From contig JALJCO010001181.1 of assembly GCA_023101725.1 (NCBI GenBank), forward strand, positions 266,800 through 330,799: a stretch of DNA of 64,000 nucleotides, written 5' to 3'. The stretch's first letter is position 1; every line of letters begins with the position of its first letter. The notes beneath the pieces were generated by a model. That model did not search any database. It worked only from the letters and a program-made list of their open reading frames with translations, and was not told where the DNA came from. Below, piece by piece: positions 21,891-33,799 of the stretch. A program made the translations under genes and the position numbers. Source of the DNA: Atherinomorus stipes. Its lineage: Eukaryota > Chordata > Actinopteri > Atheriniformes > Atherinidae.

Positions 21891-22706
21891 AGAATGACCA
21901 TGCCATGATGACGACTTGATGAACAATAAAAGTACAAAAAAAGAAAAAAAAATGCATATTGTGTTTAATCTTGCCATCTAAAATCACAAGAAAGATTAAC
22001 ATCATGTCAGAGTATCCACCATGGTTTTTCCATGTTCCACATTTTTATGCCTGAATAATTTACTTTCCTTATCATACTACACTGTTCCCAGTATCATCTG
22101 CTGTTGAAAGAGAGTCTTTAATTTAATGGTATACATGTCAATTAAACAACAAACTCATTAAAATAACACAAACAGCATATTCTCTTCCTGTCCTCTGCAT
22201 TCAGCAACATTAGGCAAGTCATTTACTTTTTTAAAAATAAATTCCTAAATTGTCATGGCATTAATGTAGTATGTCTAGTATGTGAATGAAAATTAAAATA
22301 AAAAAAGTGATTCGCATTTTACAATACTAGAATTTCCCTTTCGGGGATGAATAAATTGTATTTTTCATTTCATTTCATTATCATTACCTAAACGATAAAA
22401 ACACATTTGGAATATACATAAATGTCAGATTATCTGACTTTCATTATTAAAGGTAATTCATAACAGTCATACAAAAGACCACAGTGTTCGGTTCTGACAA
22501 AGTTTGTAATTAGTATAAAAGAAGTTTGATAGAAAATTTGAATTAACTGATCTGATGATGAGCTTTTAAATGAAGCCTGATTTTATGAAACTAATTATCT
22601 TTAAATGAGTTATTATGATTTATATGAAGTGAAGCAGACTGCTTCAAGTAAATCAGAAACTTCTGCTTGAATGCAGCTGTGGATCAGTTCCTCTGCAGCT
22701 GATGGA

Positions 22707-22734
22707 GGTTTTTGTACGACGTTGTATCACTGTG
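22707..22734 (-). other. 12-RSS of V B1
   Basis: CACAGTG, 12-bp spacer, ACAAAAACC on the minus strand. The spacer (ATACAACGTCGT) differs from the family-A spacer. Confidence 0.88.
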
Positions 22735-23270
22735 TGAACGGTGTGCTGTAATCCTGCTGACAGTGATAAACTCCTGCATCTTCAGGCTGAACTCTACTGA
22801 TGGTCAGAGTGAAGTCAGTTCCAGACTGACTTCCACTGAAACGATCAGAAACTCCTGACTGGCGGTTTGTAGCCCACCAAATCAAGAGTTTAGGAGCTTC
22901 TCCGGGTTTCTGAAGGTACCAATCCACCTCATTAGTTACACTAGAACTGGCTTTACATTTAATAGAGACAGTTTGTCCTGGAGACACAGACTGAGATCCA
23001 GGAGTCTGAGTCATGATGATTTCTGATGAAGAACCTGGAAAGATGAAAAGATATAATCATTTTAAAGTAATTCTGCTAAAGAGGATGATTTCTCTAAGAT
23101 GGAGAACAGATGGAAGAAGGTGAATGCTGCTTGTTTCAGTGTTTCTCCATCACAGCAGAACATCATTGTGGTGAACCTGGTTGCATCCTGACGCAAGATT
23201 TTCACAAGAGAGTCTCACCCTGAACAAGGAGCCCCAGGGTGGTCAGCAGTAGAGTCAGTGACATCATCAT
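22735..23270 (-). CDS. IGL V segment B1 (family B, no extra cysteines)
   Basis: Leader exon 23270-23219 ([17 protein letters not shown]), intron 184 bp, V exon 23034-22735 ([20 protein letters not shown]). Canonical residues are seen in [27 protein letters not shown] and [14 protein letters not shown]. It is the only family-B member without the additional Cys pair, and it has WWATN at CDR2. Octamer-like ATGCAAAA lies at 23348-23355 (plus-strand reading). RSS 22707-22734 is intact. It is an unrearranged germline segment inverted relative to J1/J2 and joins them by inversion. Confidence 0.88.
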
Positions 23271-24360
23271 TGTGTCTCTGAAAGGTCTGAACAGCCACTG
23301 ATCAACACTGACCTCTTAACAGCTGGAAGCAGAGAGGCAGGACACATATGCAAAACACACAGTCAGTCAGCTGCACATCATCCTCTACATCTCATCATCA
23401 TCATCCTCACTTTTTTATTATTTTCTAGCAAGAAATCAGATTTAATGACTTCCCTTTATTTATCAATAAGATCTTGTTTTACAGAAATAAGCATTTAGTG
23501 TGTAAATGTTTTAAAAAATGTTTGGATATTGATGGTGAAGTTATAAATTGAGATTTCCTCAGGTCTCCATGACACATCATACAGCAACATAAAATATGGT
23601 GAATACAACTTAAAATGTTAAGCTCAAAATCACTCGACATTCATTCTTTAAATGTTCTGAGACTCTGGGACAAACCGGATGTATCAGAAAAAAATATTAA
23701 TTGAAAACCTTTTAAAATTAACAGTTTTCGAAAAATTTCTCTAAAAGAATAAAACATGTTAGAGACATTTAATAACAAAATAAAGCTCCATGTGATCATG
23801 ATCATCTGATATGAGGGAGAGTCACTCTGTTGGCCCTCATGAGATTGTTTGATCATCTTTTTTCTTCTGGATTTTGTATCTTTCCTTCTTAATGATCACA
23901 GCTGACTCAGAGATTTCTGTTTTATCTTCGTTTTTAAAGTAATATTATCAAAATTTGTGTTATATTATGTCTAAGTTTTCTAATGATGACCAGGGTCTTC
24001 ATATGTTACATTTACATTTTAAGTTCAGTAAGACAGTCGTAATCCTCAGAGAAACTAGGTTTGAAGATTTCATGTCTTTTCCACGACTATTGCAAGTTGT
24101 TGCAAGTTTCTTTTTGCAAATATGATTGTTTAAAAAAATGAAGAATAAAACATACAATGATTATATTTAGTTTGTTTACTGCAAGATAGTTTTCAGTCAG
24201 TGAAGTTGTCCTTATCTGTTTTTATTTTAATTAAAGCACTAAAGTTATAATGATTGGGTTGGTGCAATGTGAGTGTGTGCATTAGTGTTTGTAACTGTTC
24301 AGTGAACTGTATCAGTCTCTGCAGCAGTCAGTTCAGTTTCTGTTCAGTCTGACTGAGGGA

Positions 24361-24388
24361 GGTTTTTGTACGACTGTTTTTCACTGTG
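24361..24388 (-). other. 12-RSS of V A2
   Basis: CACAGTG, 12-bp spacer, ACAAAAACC on the minus strand; consensus. Confidence 0.9.
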
Positions 24389-24907
24389 TGAACACATCTT
24401 GGCTGTGATAACTCTGACAGTAATAAACTGCAGCATCTTCAGCCTGAACTCCACTGATGGTCAGAGTGAAGTCAGACTTTGATCCACTGCCTGTAAAACG
24501 ACTTGAAATCCCTGATTCTCTCCTGCTAGCACCATAAATGAGGAGTTTTGGAGTTTGTCCATCTTTATGTTGGTACCAGGCTAAACAGTGGTAGCTGTAA
24601 TAGCTGCTGTAATAAACATCCTGACTGGTTCTACATGTGATGGTGACGGTTCCTCCCAGATCAGATGTCTTTGCTGCAGGCTGAATCACTGTGACCTGTC
24701 CTCTGGACTCTGAGGATACAGAGACAAAAACATAAAGCAGCTTCATGCTTTTGTGGGCTTCATTTCAGAGGGACGGATGTTCATAGAGGAGAGGAGTTGG
24801 ATTCTCTGGACTTTACCTGTGAAGCAGCAGCAGAGGAGAGTCCAGATGAGGACGCAGATCAAAGTCATGTTTTTCATGAGGAGGATTTCTGTGGCTTCTG
24901 TTGTCAT
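24389..24907 (-). CDS. IGL V segment A2 (family A)
   Basis: Leader exon 24907-24817, intron 107 bp, V exon 24709-24389, open throughout. The domain reads [17 protein letters not shown], then [48 protein letters not shown] and [18 protein letters not shown]1 is long and ends in HC just before LAWY, adding an unpaired cysteine also seen in A7. An in-frame ATG ten codons upstream ([10 protein letters not shown]) precedes the hydrophobic leader, and either start is possible. Octamer 24987-24994. This is the V closest to J1. Confidence 0.9.
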
Positions 24908-24944
24908 GAAGGACAGCTGTCAGTCATCCAGTCTTCAACTCTCA

Positions 24945-24994
24945 GGACTATAAACTCTCCCAGAGCACTGGAGCATGGTGCTGCTGATGCAAAG
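24945..24994 (-). promoter_or_regulatory. Family-A V promoter (representative)
   Basis: Minus strand: CTTTGCAT octamer variant (one mismatch to ATTTGCAT) at 24994-24987, then TTTATAG (TATA-like) at about 24954-24948, then the leader ATG. The same arrangement has octamers at 21357, 30137, 32207, 38621, 42376, 49057 and 58563. This block is almost unchanged between copies. Confidence 0.65.
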
Positions 24995-25669
24995 TGGCTC
25001 TCTATGGAAATGTTCTCACTCCAGCAGCAACTTGGATCAATATAATGATGATCATGTTTATCAATGAATCAGTCTGATAACTGTAACACTCCACTGAAAT
25101 AATTTTAGATTCAGACGTTTCAGAGTTTATGTCATTAGAATAAAATCCTCCATACAATGCTCTTTGAACCTCGTGCAGATTCTACAAAACTCACTAAAAT
25201 ATTTTCTTAGACTCTTTCTGTGTGTGTTATCATATGTGGAGTCTTTGCTGCACGTGGGACAGTGAGTTGTTCCAGGATGAGGAATAAATGGAGAAAGTTG
25301 GGATCAAGTCACCAGCCTTTTAGTTTCAGGAAGCCCACTTTACCATTACAGCAGTATTTTGAAAAGGTTTCCTGCCTTCCTAAAATATTTTCAAGAAAAA
25401 ATAAAACGTTTATTAGATTTTATATTTGATGAAATAACTGATTTCTATGCCTTTTAAATCTTGCATGATGCTTTACACATGCAATTTCTTTTTAAAAAAA
25501 ATGGGTACATTAGGTTGATTTTTATAAAAGTAATAAATCAAAATTTTCCGTTTTGTTCAGAAAATTTTAAGTATGGACATAAGTTGCATTGTGTGAAATA
25601 GTAAGTGTTTTTTTTTTTTGTACAATTTGTTTGTTTCAGAGTCAGAGAGCCGTGTCTCTGTGCATCAGA

Positions 25670-25708
25670 GGTTTTTGTACGGCGGTTCAATGAGTTTTTA
25701 TCACTGTG
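25670..25708 (+). other. 23-RSS of J1
   Basis: GGTTTTTGT, 23-bp spacer, CACTGTG directly before the J coding end. Pairs with V 12-RSS under the 12/23 rule. Confidence 0.92.
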
Positions 25709-25746
25709 GTACACGTTCGGTGGAGGAACCAGACTGGAGTTTGGAA
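25709..25746 (+). CDS. IGL J1 segment
   Basis: 38 nt encoding [12 protein letters not shown], with the FGxG J motif and donor A|GTAAGT. The last A joins GT of C1 to encode Ser. With J2 it makes cluster 1 the only visible cluster with two J segments. Confidence 0.93.
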
Positions 25747-26031
25747 GTAAGTTAAACTTTCTTTTCTTTGAGCACATCTGTTGTCATTTTCAACTTTTTT
25801 ATTCATCTGCAGCACTGCAACTGGAAATTCTTTTATTTTTATTTTCAAACGATTTTATTTTCAAGAATGCGAAGGTTCAAATAAACATTGTAATTTCTAA
25901 ACTAATCACAGCTTCAGTGGTGTTTACACGGACCTGAATAAAATATTTCTCATTCAGAGTGAAATGTAATCTTTTGGAATTATAAATTTAGTTCAGTCTG
26001 CAGTCAGAGAGCCGTGTCTCTGTACATCAGA

Positions 26032-26070
26032 GGTTTTTGTACGGCGGTTCAATGAGTTTGTATCACTGTG
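26032..26070 (+). other. 23-RSS of J2
   Basis: GGTTTTTGT, 23-bp spacer, CACTGTG. The 45 bases upstream (AGTCAGAGAGCCGTGTCTCT) are shared with J1, J3 and J4. Confidence 0.92.
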
Positions 26071-26108
26071 GTGGACTTTTGGTGGAGGAACCAGACTGGA
26101 TGTTGGAA
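26071..26108 (+). CDS. IGL J2 segment
   Basis: 38 nt encoding [12 protein letters not shown] with donor A|GTAAGT, 362 bp downstream of J1. Near-identical RSS and flank show that J1 and J2 are a tandem duplication. Confidence 0.93.
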
Positions 26109-26792
26109 GTAAGTTTTTCTCTTGTTTAACATGGATGTATTGCTAAATTTATCGTATTTACAGTATTCTATTTTGTTTAATTTAATGTTTGAATATTTTT
26201 AATGGAAAAGGACATTCACAAAAAATATTCTCGATGGTTTTTAACTGAGATCAGATCTATTAAAATGTGTACACATCTCTGTTAAAATCCAGACTAAAAC
26301 CTTTATTTCAAATAGTTTGAAATGATCTTTTTTTTTTTTTTTTTAACCTTCAATCTTAGTGAAGAAGTCTTTGAAAAAGTCTTGGAAAGAAGTTTATTGT
26401 GACTGGATGAAGTGAAATAAAATGAGAACAAATCTAAGAATTTATTTCTGCAAATTTTTTACCGTTCTAAACTTTTTGCTGGATTTTCCAGATTTCAGGA
26501 AAGTGAATTCTGATTATTTTAACTGTAAATGAAGTAAAACTGATGTAAATATTTTTCCATCTACGTGTTATTTTCTGTCCAGTTTGAGATATTTCTGATC
26601 AAACTGATTCTGAGCTGAAATGCATGAGAGGTTTGTTGAAGGGAAGTGAAACAATGTGAGTCAGTGATTGTTGGAGCAGAAAAACATCTGGTAGAAACTT
26701 CTTAAAGGAGGAAATGAACTCTCAGTAAAGACGTCTGCTGCTTGATGTTAGATGTGTGCTTCCTGTCCTCTAATCTGACTGCTGTCTCCTAG
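26109..26792 (+). other. J2-C1 intron
   Basis: 684 bp without an ORF. It has a T run at about 26328 and, near 26640-26670, GGGAAGTGAAACAATGTGAG, which resembles the IRF-like part of the modules in later clusters. The X-box itself is not present here. Confidence 0.55.
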
Positions 26793-27118
26793 GTGATACT
26801 CCTCCCATCCTGACGGTGCTGCCTCCGTCCAGTGACGAGATAAAGACAGGCCATGCCACACTCATGTGTCTGGCCAACAAGGGCTTCCCCTCAGACTGGA
26901 GTTTGTCCTGGAAGGTGGACGACAGCAGCAGCAGCAGCGATGGGCAGCAACAGAGTCCCGGGATGCTGCAGAAGGACGGCCTCTACAGCTGGAGCAGCAC
27001 CCTGAGGCTCTCTGCAGTCCAGTGGGAGAAGGTGGTCTCTGTGACCTGTGAGGCCACCAAAAGCTCCCAGTCTCCCATCTCACAGATACTGAGGAGAGAC
27101 CAGTGTTCCCAGTCCTGA
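26793..27118 (+). CDS. IGL constant exon C1
   Basis: Acceptor TCTCCTAG; reads [14 protein letters not shown] across the splice. Ig-fold cysteines are in [14 protein letters not shown] and [12 protein letters not shown], Trp in SLSWKVDD, and the C-terminal RRDQCSQS holds the Cys that pairs with heavy chain. About 108 residues, normal for a light-chain C domain. It is more diverged than C2-C4 ([15 protein letters not shown]) and has a different splice junction residue. AATAAA follows at 27213-27218. Sequence style best fits fish L1 (kappa-like), from memory of the family. Confidence 0.93.
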
Positions 27119-29508
27119 CCAGGCCTCTGAGTTTTTCATTGTTTCTTCTCTCTGTCTCTCTTCTGTAACTTTTATTCCTTCTGGTTTTGATGATTCAACC
27201 TTGTTTTCAATCAATAAATGTTTGTACCAAAAATAAATGAAATAAACATTTAATCATGCATCTATTTTAGATCTTCAATTTAACTGGTGTTGGGAAATAT
27301 TTGAAAATTGATTGATCTAAAACATTGGAGATAATTTATCTATACATCATCATTCTTTCATACAAGTAAAAGTTTATTATAAAGAGAAGAAAAGTTAAAT
27401 GACCTGAAAAAAACACTGATAACTGAAAAGCCTAAAAATGACAAATTATCAGAACATTTATCAGAAAACAGTGTTGATTGAATAAAAATAAAACAGCATG
27501 ATATCGTTAATTGGTTCGATTTTCCAAAACTAAATCAAAGTCCACATTTGCAGCATCAACACATCATTAAATATAAACTTCCACACTCGGTGGTTAAACT
27601 CTGCTCTCATTCATTCACTGTCAGAGAAATGTGAACATTCATGGGTTGACTTTATTTAAATGTGTTGCAGAGACTGAAGTAGAGGGTCCCAATGCAGATT
27701 CATGGCCGGGAGGAAGATTTGACCAAATATAGACTTTATTTAAAGAGAACTATAAGGAGAACTATAAACATGAAGACAAAAAGAGTTTAGAGAAGAATAA
27801 AGTTTAAGAATGATGAGGATCATGAAACAAAGGAAACCAGAGAGCATTTAAACTGAGGGAACGATAAACCGAGCAGGTGGTGATAATTACTAAATGACTA
27901 AATGCAAAACATCTGGTATCCAAGTAAGATTAGACACCACCCATCACTCCGCCCTCCCACCCCGAATGGACCGATCCAATCAGCTCAGTTTGGACTTTTT
28001 GCATAAAAAAAAGCCAGAAGACTCCAGATGGCTGCAGCCATAATAGAAACAATTTAAAAACAGGATTTTGTTGCAGATTCCAAGATATTAAAGTGAATTA
28101 AATGAAAACAGAAATGATGTATTTGAAACATCAAGCTTTTCTTACTTTATTTAGGCCTTAAGAAAAAAAAAAATCACTGTTTCATGTTTGCCATGTTAGG
28201 GACATAACTTGGTTTTGCGATGACAAGAAAATAGTGATGAAGAAAAGCACAGCTGGGTCATGATGCTTATTTGATCATTTTCCATCTTCATCTGCCTTCA
28301 GGAACATTTCACCCCAACAGACGTCAGAATTTCAGATTGTTCCAGACCTTGCAGTGTTCATAGTTCAGTTCTGTGGCTGAGGATTTTAGATCGCTCTGAT
28401 CCACAAACATGATGTCGTCCCATCATGCTGCAGGATGAAGCAAATCAAAGCTCCAAGCAGCAGCAAACGGTCCTCACATCTTGGTTCTCTGGTCTGTGTG
28501 GTGAAGGAGGAACCTGCAACTGTCAACATGGTTTCCTTCCAAGATAATCCAGCATATCAGCTTGTCCTGTGGAAATGATCACTTTTCCATGAGCCATCTT
28601 GATTTTACAGAAGGCCACTTTTGACAAAGTGTCTCTGTGGAAATGTTCTGACTGACTGGGATGTTTATTAACCCTCAACTTTACACCTGAACAGGAGACA
28701 GGTTCAGGATGAAAATGGGAAGAATTTTAAAAAATCTGGTAGTGTTTAATCATTTACTGTACAGTTTGTATCAGCAAGTTGATATTACGTTGATATTCTC
28801 TTCTGGCAATGAATATTTGTAAAAGATTCACTTTGTTAAGAAAATCTGGGAATCCTTCTCCTTATAGAAACTTTCAGACCAGGTTTGAAGTTTACCCCTT
28901 AAAGATGAATTTTCTTTTTCTGTAACTGGATCAGAACTGTGAAAACTGAAAATGAAAACTTATTGTTTAGAAGCCCAAGTTGGTCACTGTGGAATTTGTA
29001 GATGTTCCTGCACTTGGAGCTTTAATCATAAAAACACATTGGTATTCAAAAATTCATGACATAAATGTATGAGCAGTTGAAGATGATGAGAAATGACTGA
29101 GAGCTCCAGAGTGAAGGTAAAAGAGTCTTTGTGAGATTCTCTGGTCATTGCTGTCTTAAATGGACTTTGGGTCCTTCAGTCTTCACTGACTTTTTGTTTC
29201 TCCATCTTACAGGTGACTGACATGTTCAAGCCTATTTCTGTTTGTATTGTTGCTTTTTATCACTGGAATTTATGATACTGATCTATTTCTTCATGGTTTT
29301 GCATCAGAATGGAGATATTTCCAACAATGTGGTTTTAGGCATTTTATTTTGTTTCAACATGACTTTTGTGATGAAACTCCAGAGATTCTGTTATCTGTTT
29401 CTTGAAAATTTATGTGCATTTGTTTGCTTCTGGCTGGGTGCAGCTGTGTGTGTGTTCAGTGAACTCTATCAGTCTCTGCAGCAGCCAGTTCAGTTTTTAA
29501 CAGAGGGA
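27119..29508. other. 3' end of C1 and spacer to cluster 2
   Basis: Polyadenylation signal at 27213. No gene or V, J or C remnant recognised in the next 2.2 kb. About 27660-27960 has the look of a dispersed repeat (GAGGGTCCCAATGCAGATTC, CAGGTGGTGATAATTAC), unconfirmed. Confidence 0.5.
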
Positions 29509-29536
29509 GGTTTTTGTACGACTGTTTTTCACTGTG
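29509..29536 (-). other. 12-RSS of V A3
   Basis: Consensus heptamer CACAGTG and nonamer ACAAAAACC with 12-bp spacer. Confidence 0.9.
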
Positions 29537-30057
29537 TGAAGAAGTCATATCTGCTTACATCAAATTCTCCTTTACAGTAATAAACTGCAGCATCTTCAGC
29601 CTGAACTCCACTGATGGTCAGAGTGAAGTCAGAGTTTGATCCACTGCCTGTAAAACGATCTGGAATCCCTGATGCTCTGCTGCTAGCACGGTATATGAGG
29701 AGTTTAGGAGTTTGTCCATCTTTCTGTTGGTACCAGGCTAAATAGTGGTATGGAGAGCTGTAATAGACATTGTGGCTGGTTCTACATGTGATGGTGACGG
29801 TTCCTCCCAGATCAGATGTCTTTGCTGCAGGCTGAGTCACTGTAGCCTGGATTTTAGATTCTGAGGATACAGAGACAAAAACATAAAGCAGCTTCATGCT
29901 TTTGTGGGCTTCATTTCAGAGGGACGGATGTTCATAGAGGAGAGGAGTTGGATTCTCTGGACTTTACCTGTGAAGCAGCAGCAGAGGAGAGTCAGATGAG
30001 GACGCAGATCAAAGTCATGTTTTTCATGAGGAGGATTTCTGTGGCTTCTGTTGTCAT
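29537..30057 (-). pseudogene. IGL V segment A3, intact V exon but leader exon frameshifted
   Basis: V exon 29860-29537 is fully open ([57 protein letters not shown]) with an unusually long, charged germline CDR3. Leader exon 30057-29968 lacks one C (GAGAGTCAGATGAGG against GAGAGTCCAGATGAGG in the other copies). The signal peptide therefore runs into TGA after [11 protein letters not shown]. Octamer 30137-30144 and RSS are intact. Unless the base is an assembly loss, it can rearrange but its product would lack a signal peptide. Confidence 0.8.
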
Positions 30058-30144
30058 GAAGGACAGCTGTCAGTCATCCAGTCTTCAACTCTCAGGACTA
30101 TAAACTCTCCCAGAGCACTGGAGCATGGTGCTGCTGATGCAAAG

Positions 30145-31592
30145 TGGCTCTCTATGGAAATGTTCTCACTCCAGCACAAACTTGGATCAATCATTTTAAT
30201 CTCCATTAGATTTCAGGAATTTGTTTTACAATAATTGTTTGCTCTCTGCTAGAACTCGACTTTGACTTTTTTTGCACACAATGACTATTTTCAAAAAGTT
30301 GTTGTCAATCGCCGGCTGCATTTGAGACGTTAAAAAAGTGTTTCAGAGTCTTGCTCACCATGAGAGTAAGTGGAAAATAAAGTTACATCATTCTGTGGGT
30401 GAACTATTCCTTTAAAGGAGCTTCCAATTAAATTTTTATCTCCTTCAGAGACCTTGAACATGATGCTGAACATTCATTTCAGAAATATTTGCTCTGCTGA
30501 ACTCAGATGTGATGATCTTTTGTTTTCAGGTTAAAAGGGAAAAAAGCTACAGAAGATTACATCAGAAACAAACATCCAGTATTTTATCTGTTATTGTCAT
30601 ATTGTGACATTTAAACTTCATTTGTATGTTTTATAAAGACCACAGAAAAACTGCAGAGAGCTGATCTGACATCAGTTGTTGAGAGCTGTGCAGGTACTGA
30701 TCTTTACTTGTTTTAATGTTGTTTTAAATCTTTTAGGCCTTCATTCTTCTCTGTGTTCACATGTTTTTTGGGGGTCTTCATGTCTGTATTTACCATTTAA
30801 TAAGTGCTTGCTGTTTCCTGATGGAGATGAGAAAATCTCAAAGTAAATTGAACAATAAATAAATATCTGGTTTAATATTAATCATAAATAAATGAACAGA
30901 AGTAAAATCAGAAACTGACTTTGATATTTCTGTCATATTATTGTCTTCATGTTATTGGAGAGACCTCATGATGATCTGTGACTCTAAGATGGAAATCTGA
31001 ACCTAAGTAATTAAAAGAAAGAAGTTTAAAGTGATTTTAACTTAAATAAAGGGTTAGCTTATTGCAATACACAAATGAGTAGCTGTTGTTTTTGGTTGGT
31101 GTATATTATTTATTATCTATATATTTAATTTGACTTAGATTATATTTTTTGTTGTCATGATTACATTGTCCTGATGGTTTACATATCGATGTAGTATGGA
31201 AAATAATTGATGTTTTCTTTCTTTTGTTGTTGTTGTGATTTTTTTCTTGGGAATTATGTGTTTCTGTTTGAGTGTAGTTTTTGTAGGACCCCAAGAAAAG
31301 CTGCAGTTTCTCACTGTCGCTAATGGGGATCCTCCATAAATGAAATAAAATAAAATAAAATGGAAACTTGAGCAGGAAATGGAGTATCAAACTAAACATG
31401 AACTGTGTTCAGATCGTGCAGCTCTTTAAGTGGAAGAAATTCCACAACAAAGCACGTAGATGGAATGAAGTCTTATCAGGAAAAAGGAAAATTCAAAGCA
31501 CATGTTCTCTCTTAGATCATGAGTGTGTGTTTATGAGTATGTTCTCACTGAACTGTATCATCTGTCAGTTTCTGTTCAATCTGACTGAGGGA
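30145..31592. other. A3-A4 spacer, block-duplicated elsewhere
   Basis: No gene. The stretch recurs with few changes at about 37256-37990 (partial) and 58620-60690. It contains a repeat around 30300-30415 (CCGGCTGCATTTGAGA to CTATTCCTTTAAAGG) and a retroposon-like tail at 31270-31361. Confidence 0.6.
31270..31361 (+). repeat. Retroposon 3' tail, copy 1
   Basis: GCTAATGGGGATCC followed by (AAATA)n, the kind of 3' end found on fish LINE/SINE copies. Homologous copies at 37676-37764 and 59690-59780 arose with the block duplication. Confidence 0.5.
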
Positions 31593-31620
31593 GGTTTTTG
31601 TACGACTGTTTTTCACTGTG
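31593..31620 (-). other. 12-RSS of V A4
   Basis: CACAGTG, 12-bp spacer, ACAAAAACC; consensus. Confidence 0.9.
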
Positions 31621-32127
31621 TGAACACACCACCGCTGTGATAACTCTGACAGTAATAAACTGCAGCATCTTCAGCCTGAACTCCACTGATGGTCAGAGTG
31701 AAGTCAGAGTTTGATCCACTGCCTGTAAAACGATCTGGAGTCCCTGATTCTCTGTAGCTAGCAAGATATATGAGGAGTTTAGGAGTTTGTCCATCTTTAT
31801 GCTGGTACCAGGCTAAATAGTGGTTGGACCAATAAACATCCTGACTGGTTCTACATGTGATGGTGGCGGTTCCTCCCAGATCAGATGTCTTTGCTGCAGG
31901 CTGAATCACTGTGACCTGTCCTCTGGACTCTGAGGATACAGAGACAAAAACATAAAGCAGCTTCATGCTTTTGTGGGCTTCATTTCAGAGGGACGGATGT
32001 TCATAGAGGAGAGGAGTTGGATTCTCTGGACTTTACCTGTGAAGCAGCAGCAGAGGAGAGTCCAGATGAGGACGCAGATCAAAGTCATGTTTTTCATGAG
32101 GAGGATTTCTGTGGCTTCTGTTGTCAT
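31621..32127 (-). CDS. IGL V segment A4 (family A)
   Basis: Leader exon 32127-32037, V exon 31929-31621, open. [17 protein letters not shown], then [47 protein letters not shown] and [18 protein letters not shown]3 is short and there are no extra cysteines. Octamer 32207-32214. It is the V closest to J3 and, with A3 disabled, the only evidently functional V of cluster 2. Confidence 0.9.
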
Positions 32128-32702
32128 GAAGGACAGCTGTCAGTCATCCAGTCTTCAACTCTCAGGACTATAAACTCTCCCAGAGCACTGGAGCATGGTG
32201 CTGCTGATGCAAAGTGGCTCTCTATGGAAATGTTCTCACTCCAACCAGGATCAATATGATGATGATTATCAACTGGTCAGTTAGTTTCTACATATAATGA
32301 TAATGAAAAAAATGTGTGTAATCATGAATGACAGAGTCTAAAATGAATGGACAATTTTGGAAATTATAAGTTTTATCGCTCTTCATTTATGACCACACAT
32401 ATAAACATAACTGTCAAAAAAAAAAAAAAAAAAAATCCCACCTCCATGAAATTTGAGTCATTCAGGTTTGACAAATAATCTTAAAGAATTTTTATGGGGA
32501 ATTAAGAGTCCAGGATTCCTTCTTAGCTCTTTTTGTGTTTTAAAAACTAAACATTTCAAAACTACAATAGTTTTACGATAAACTACAGATATTCTCATAT
32601 TTATGAAGTATTCTGAAAGTCAGTATTCAGTTTGCAAACAGTAGAAATGTTCTGCTGCATTGTTTGTTTCAGAGTCAGAGAGCCGTGTCTCTGTACATCA
32701 GA

Positions 32703-32741
32703 GGTTTTTGTACGGCGGTTCAATGAGTTTGTATCACTGTG
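32703..32741 (+). other. 23-RSS of J3
   Basis: GGTTTTTGT, 23-bp spacer, CACTGTG. Confidence 0.92.
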
Positions 32742-32779
32742 GTTCACGTTCGGTGGAGGAACCAGACTGGATCTTAACT
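32742..32779 (+). CDS. IGL J3 segment
   Basis: 38 nt encoding [12 protein letters not shown], donor T|GTAAGT. The terminal T joins TG of C2 to encode Leu, so the J-C junction residue differs from cluster 1. Confidence 0.93.
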
Positions 32780-33799
32780 GTAAGTACATTTAATTACTTA
32801 TAACCCTAAATTCAGGCCTTTTGATGTAGTTTAATTTATAACCAAAACATTTCTACAAAGAAATACGTGGTTTAATATGATCAGTATAACTTTTTATGAA
32901 AGCAGATTATACATTTGGGAGCAGTCAAACGTTTCTTCAGAAATATTTTTCTTTAATTATTTGTCTTACTAATAATTTTATATTTGTTAGTTTAAAAAGT
33001 TTTCAATGAAATTTTCCTGCAGAAAATGACTCATACGTGTTTAGTCTAAGGAACAGTTTAAGATCTAAAAAACATGATTTCTGACACTGATTTGATGAGT
33101 TTAGACATAAAGTTCAGCATTTTCATTTGAAAACAAAGAAAAACCTCAAAATCAAGGTCTAAACTTTTTTCAGTCAGAAAATTATTATTTATGTGCTCTG
33201 ATGAAAATGAAAATAAATGTTTGTTATGCATAAAGTGAACTGAAATCTTTAAACTTAATAAGATAATTATCTTTTAAAACTACTTAGTTTTCTTTGTCCA
33301 GTTTTATTATCAATGTAAGAAAGAATTCAGAGCCATCAAGAAGTTTTTATGTCATTTATAACCAAAATGTAGTAAATATACTGACTCATGTTTATACATA
33401 TCAGTTACAAAGTAACACATTACAGGATGTGGAAGATTGATTTAATGTAATTTATTGACCAAGTTAGTTTGTATGATAATGAAAAGAAGATACTTTTAGA
33501 CAGCTGTGTGGTAAGAAGGAAAATATTATTTTTCCACTCAGTATTGTCGTGCTTAATGTAGAGAGCATGAAAGATAGATTTACAAGATTTTTAATCATTT
33601 AAATTATATAAATTAGATGATAATTTGTAAAAACTGTAAGAAAACTAATGAAGATAAGTGATAAAATGATGTGAATGTTGAAAATCTGGTTTTAAATTCT
33701 AATTCATGATTTTAGTTTGAAGCAAAGTGACTCAGAAGAAACTGAAAAAATTCAAAAAAAGTCTTAAACATATTTATGTTTAGTCCTGAAACCTGTCTG

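Noticed and set aside
26862..27083. Minus-strand ORFs opposite C exons
   Set aside because: Antisense frames of conserved C domains.
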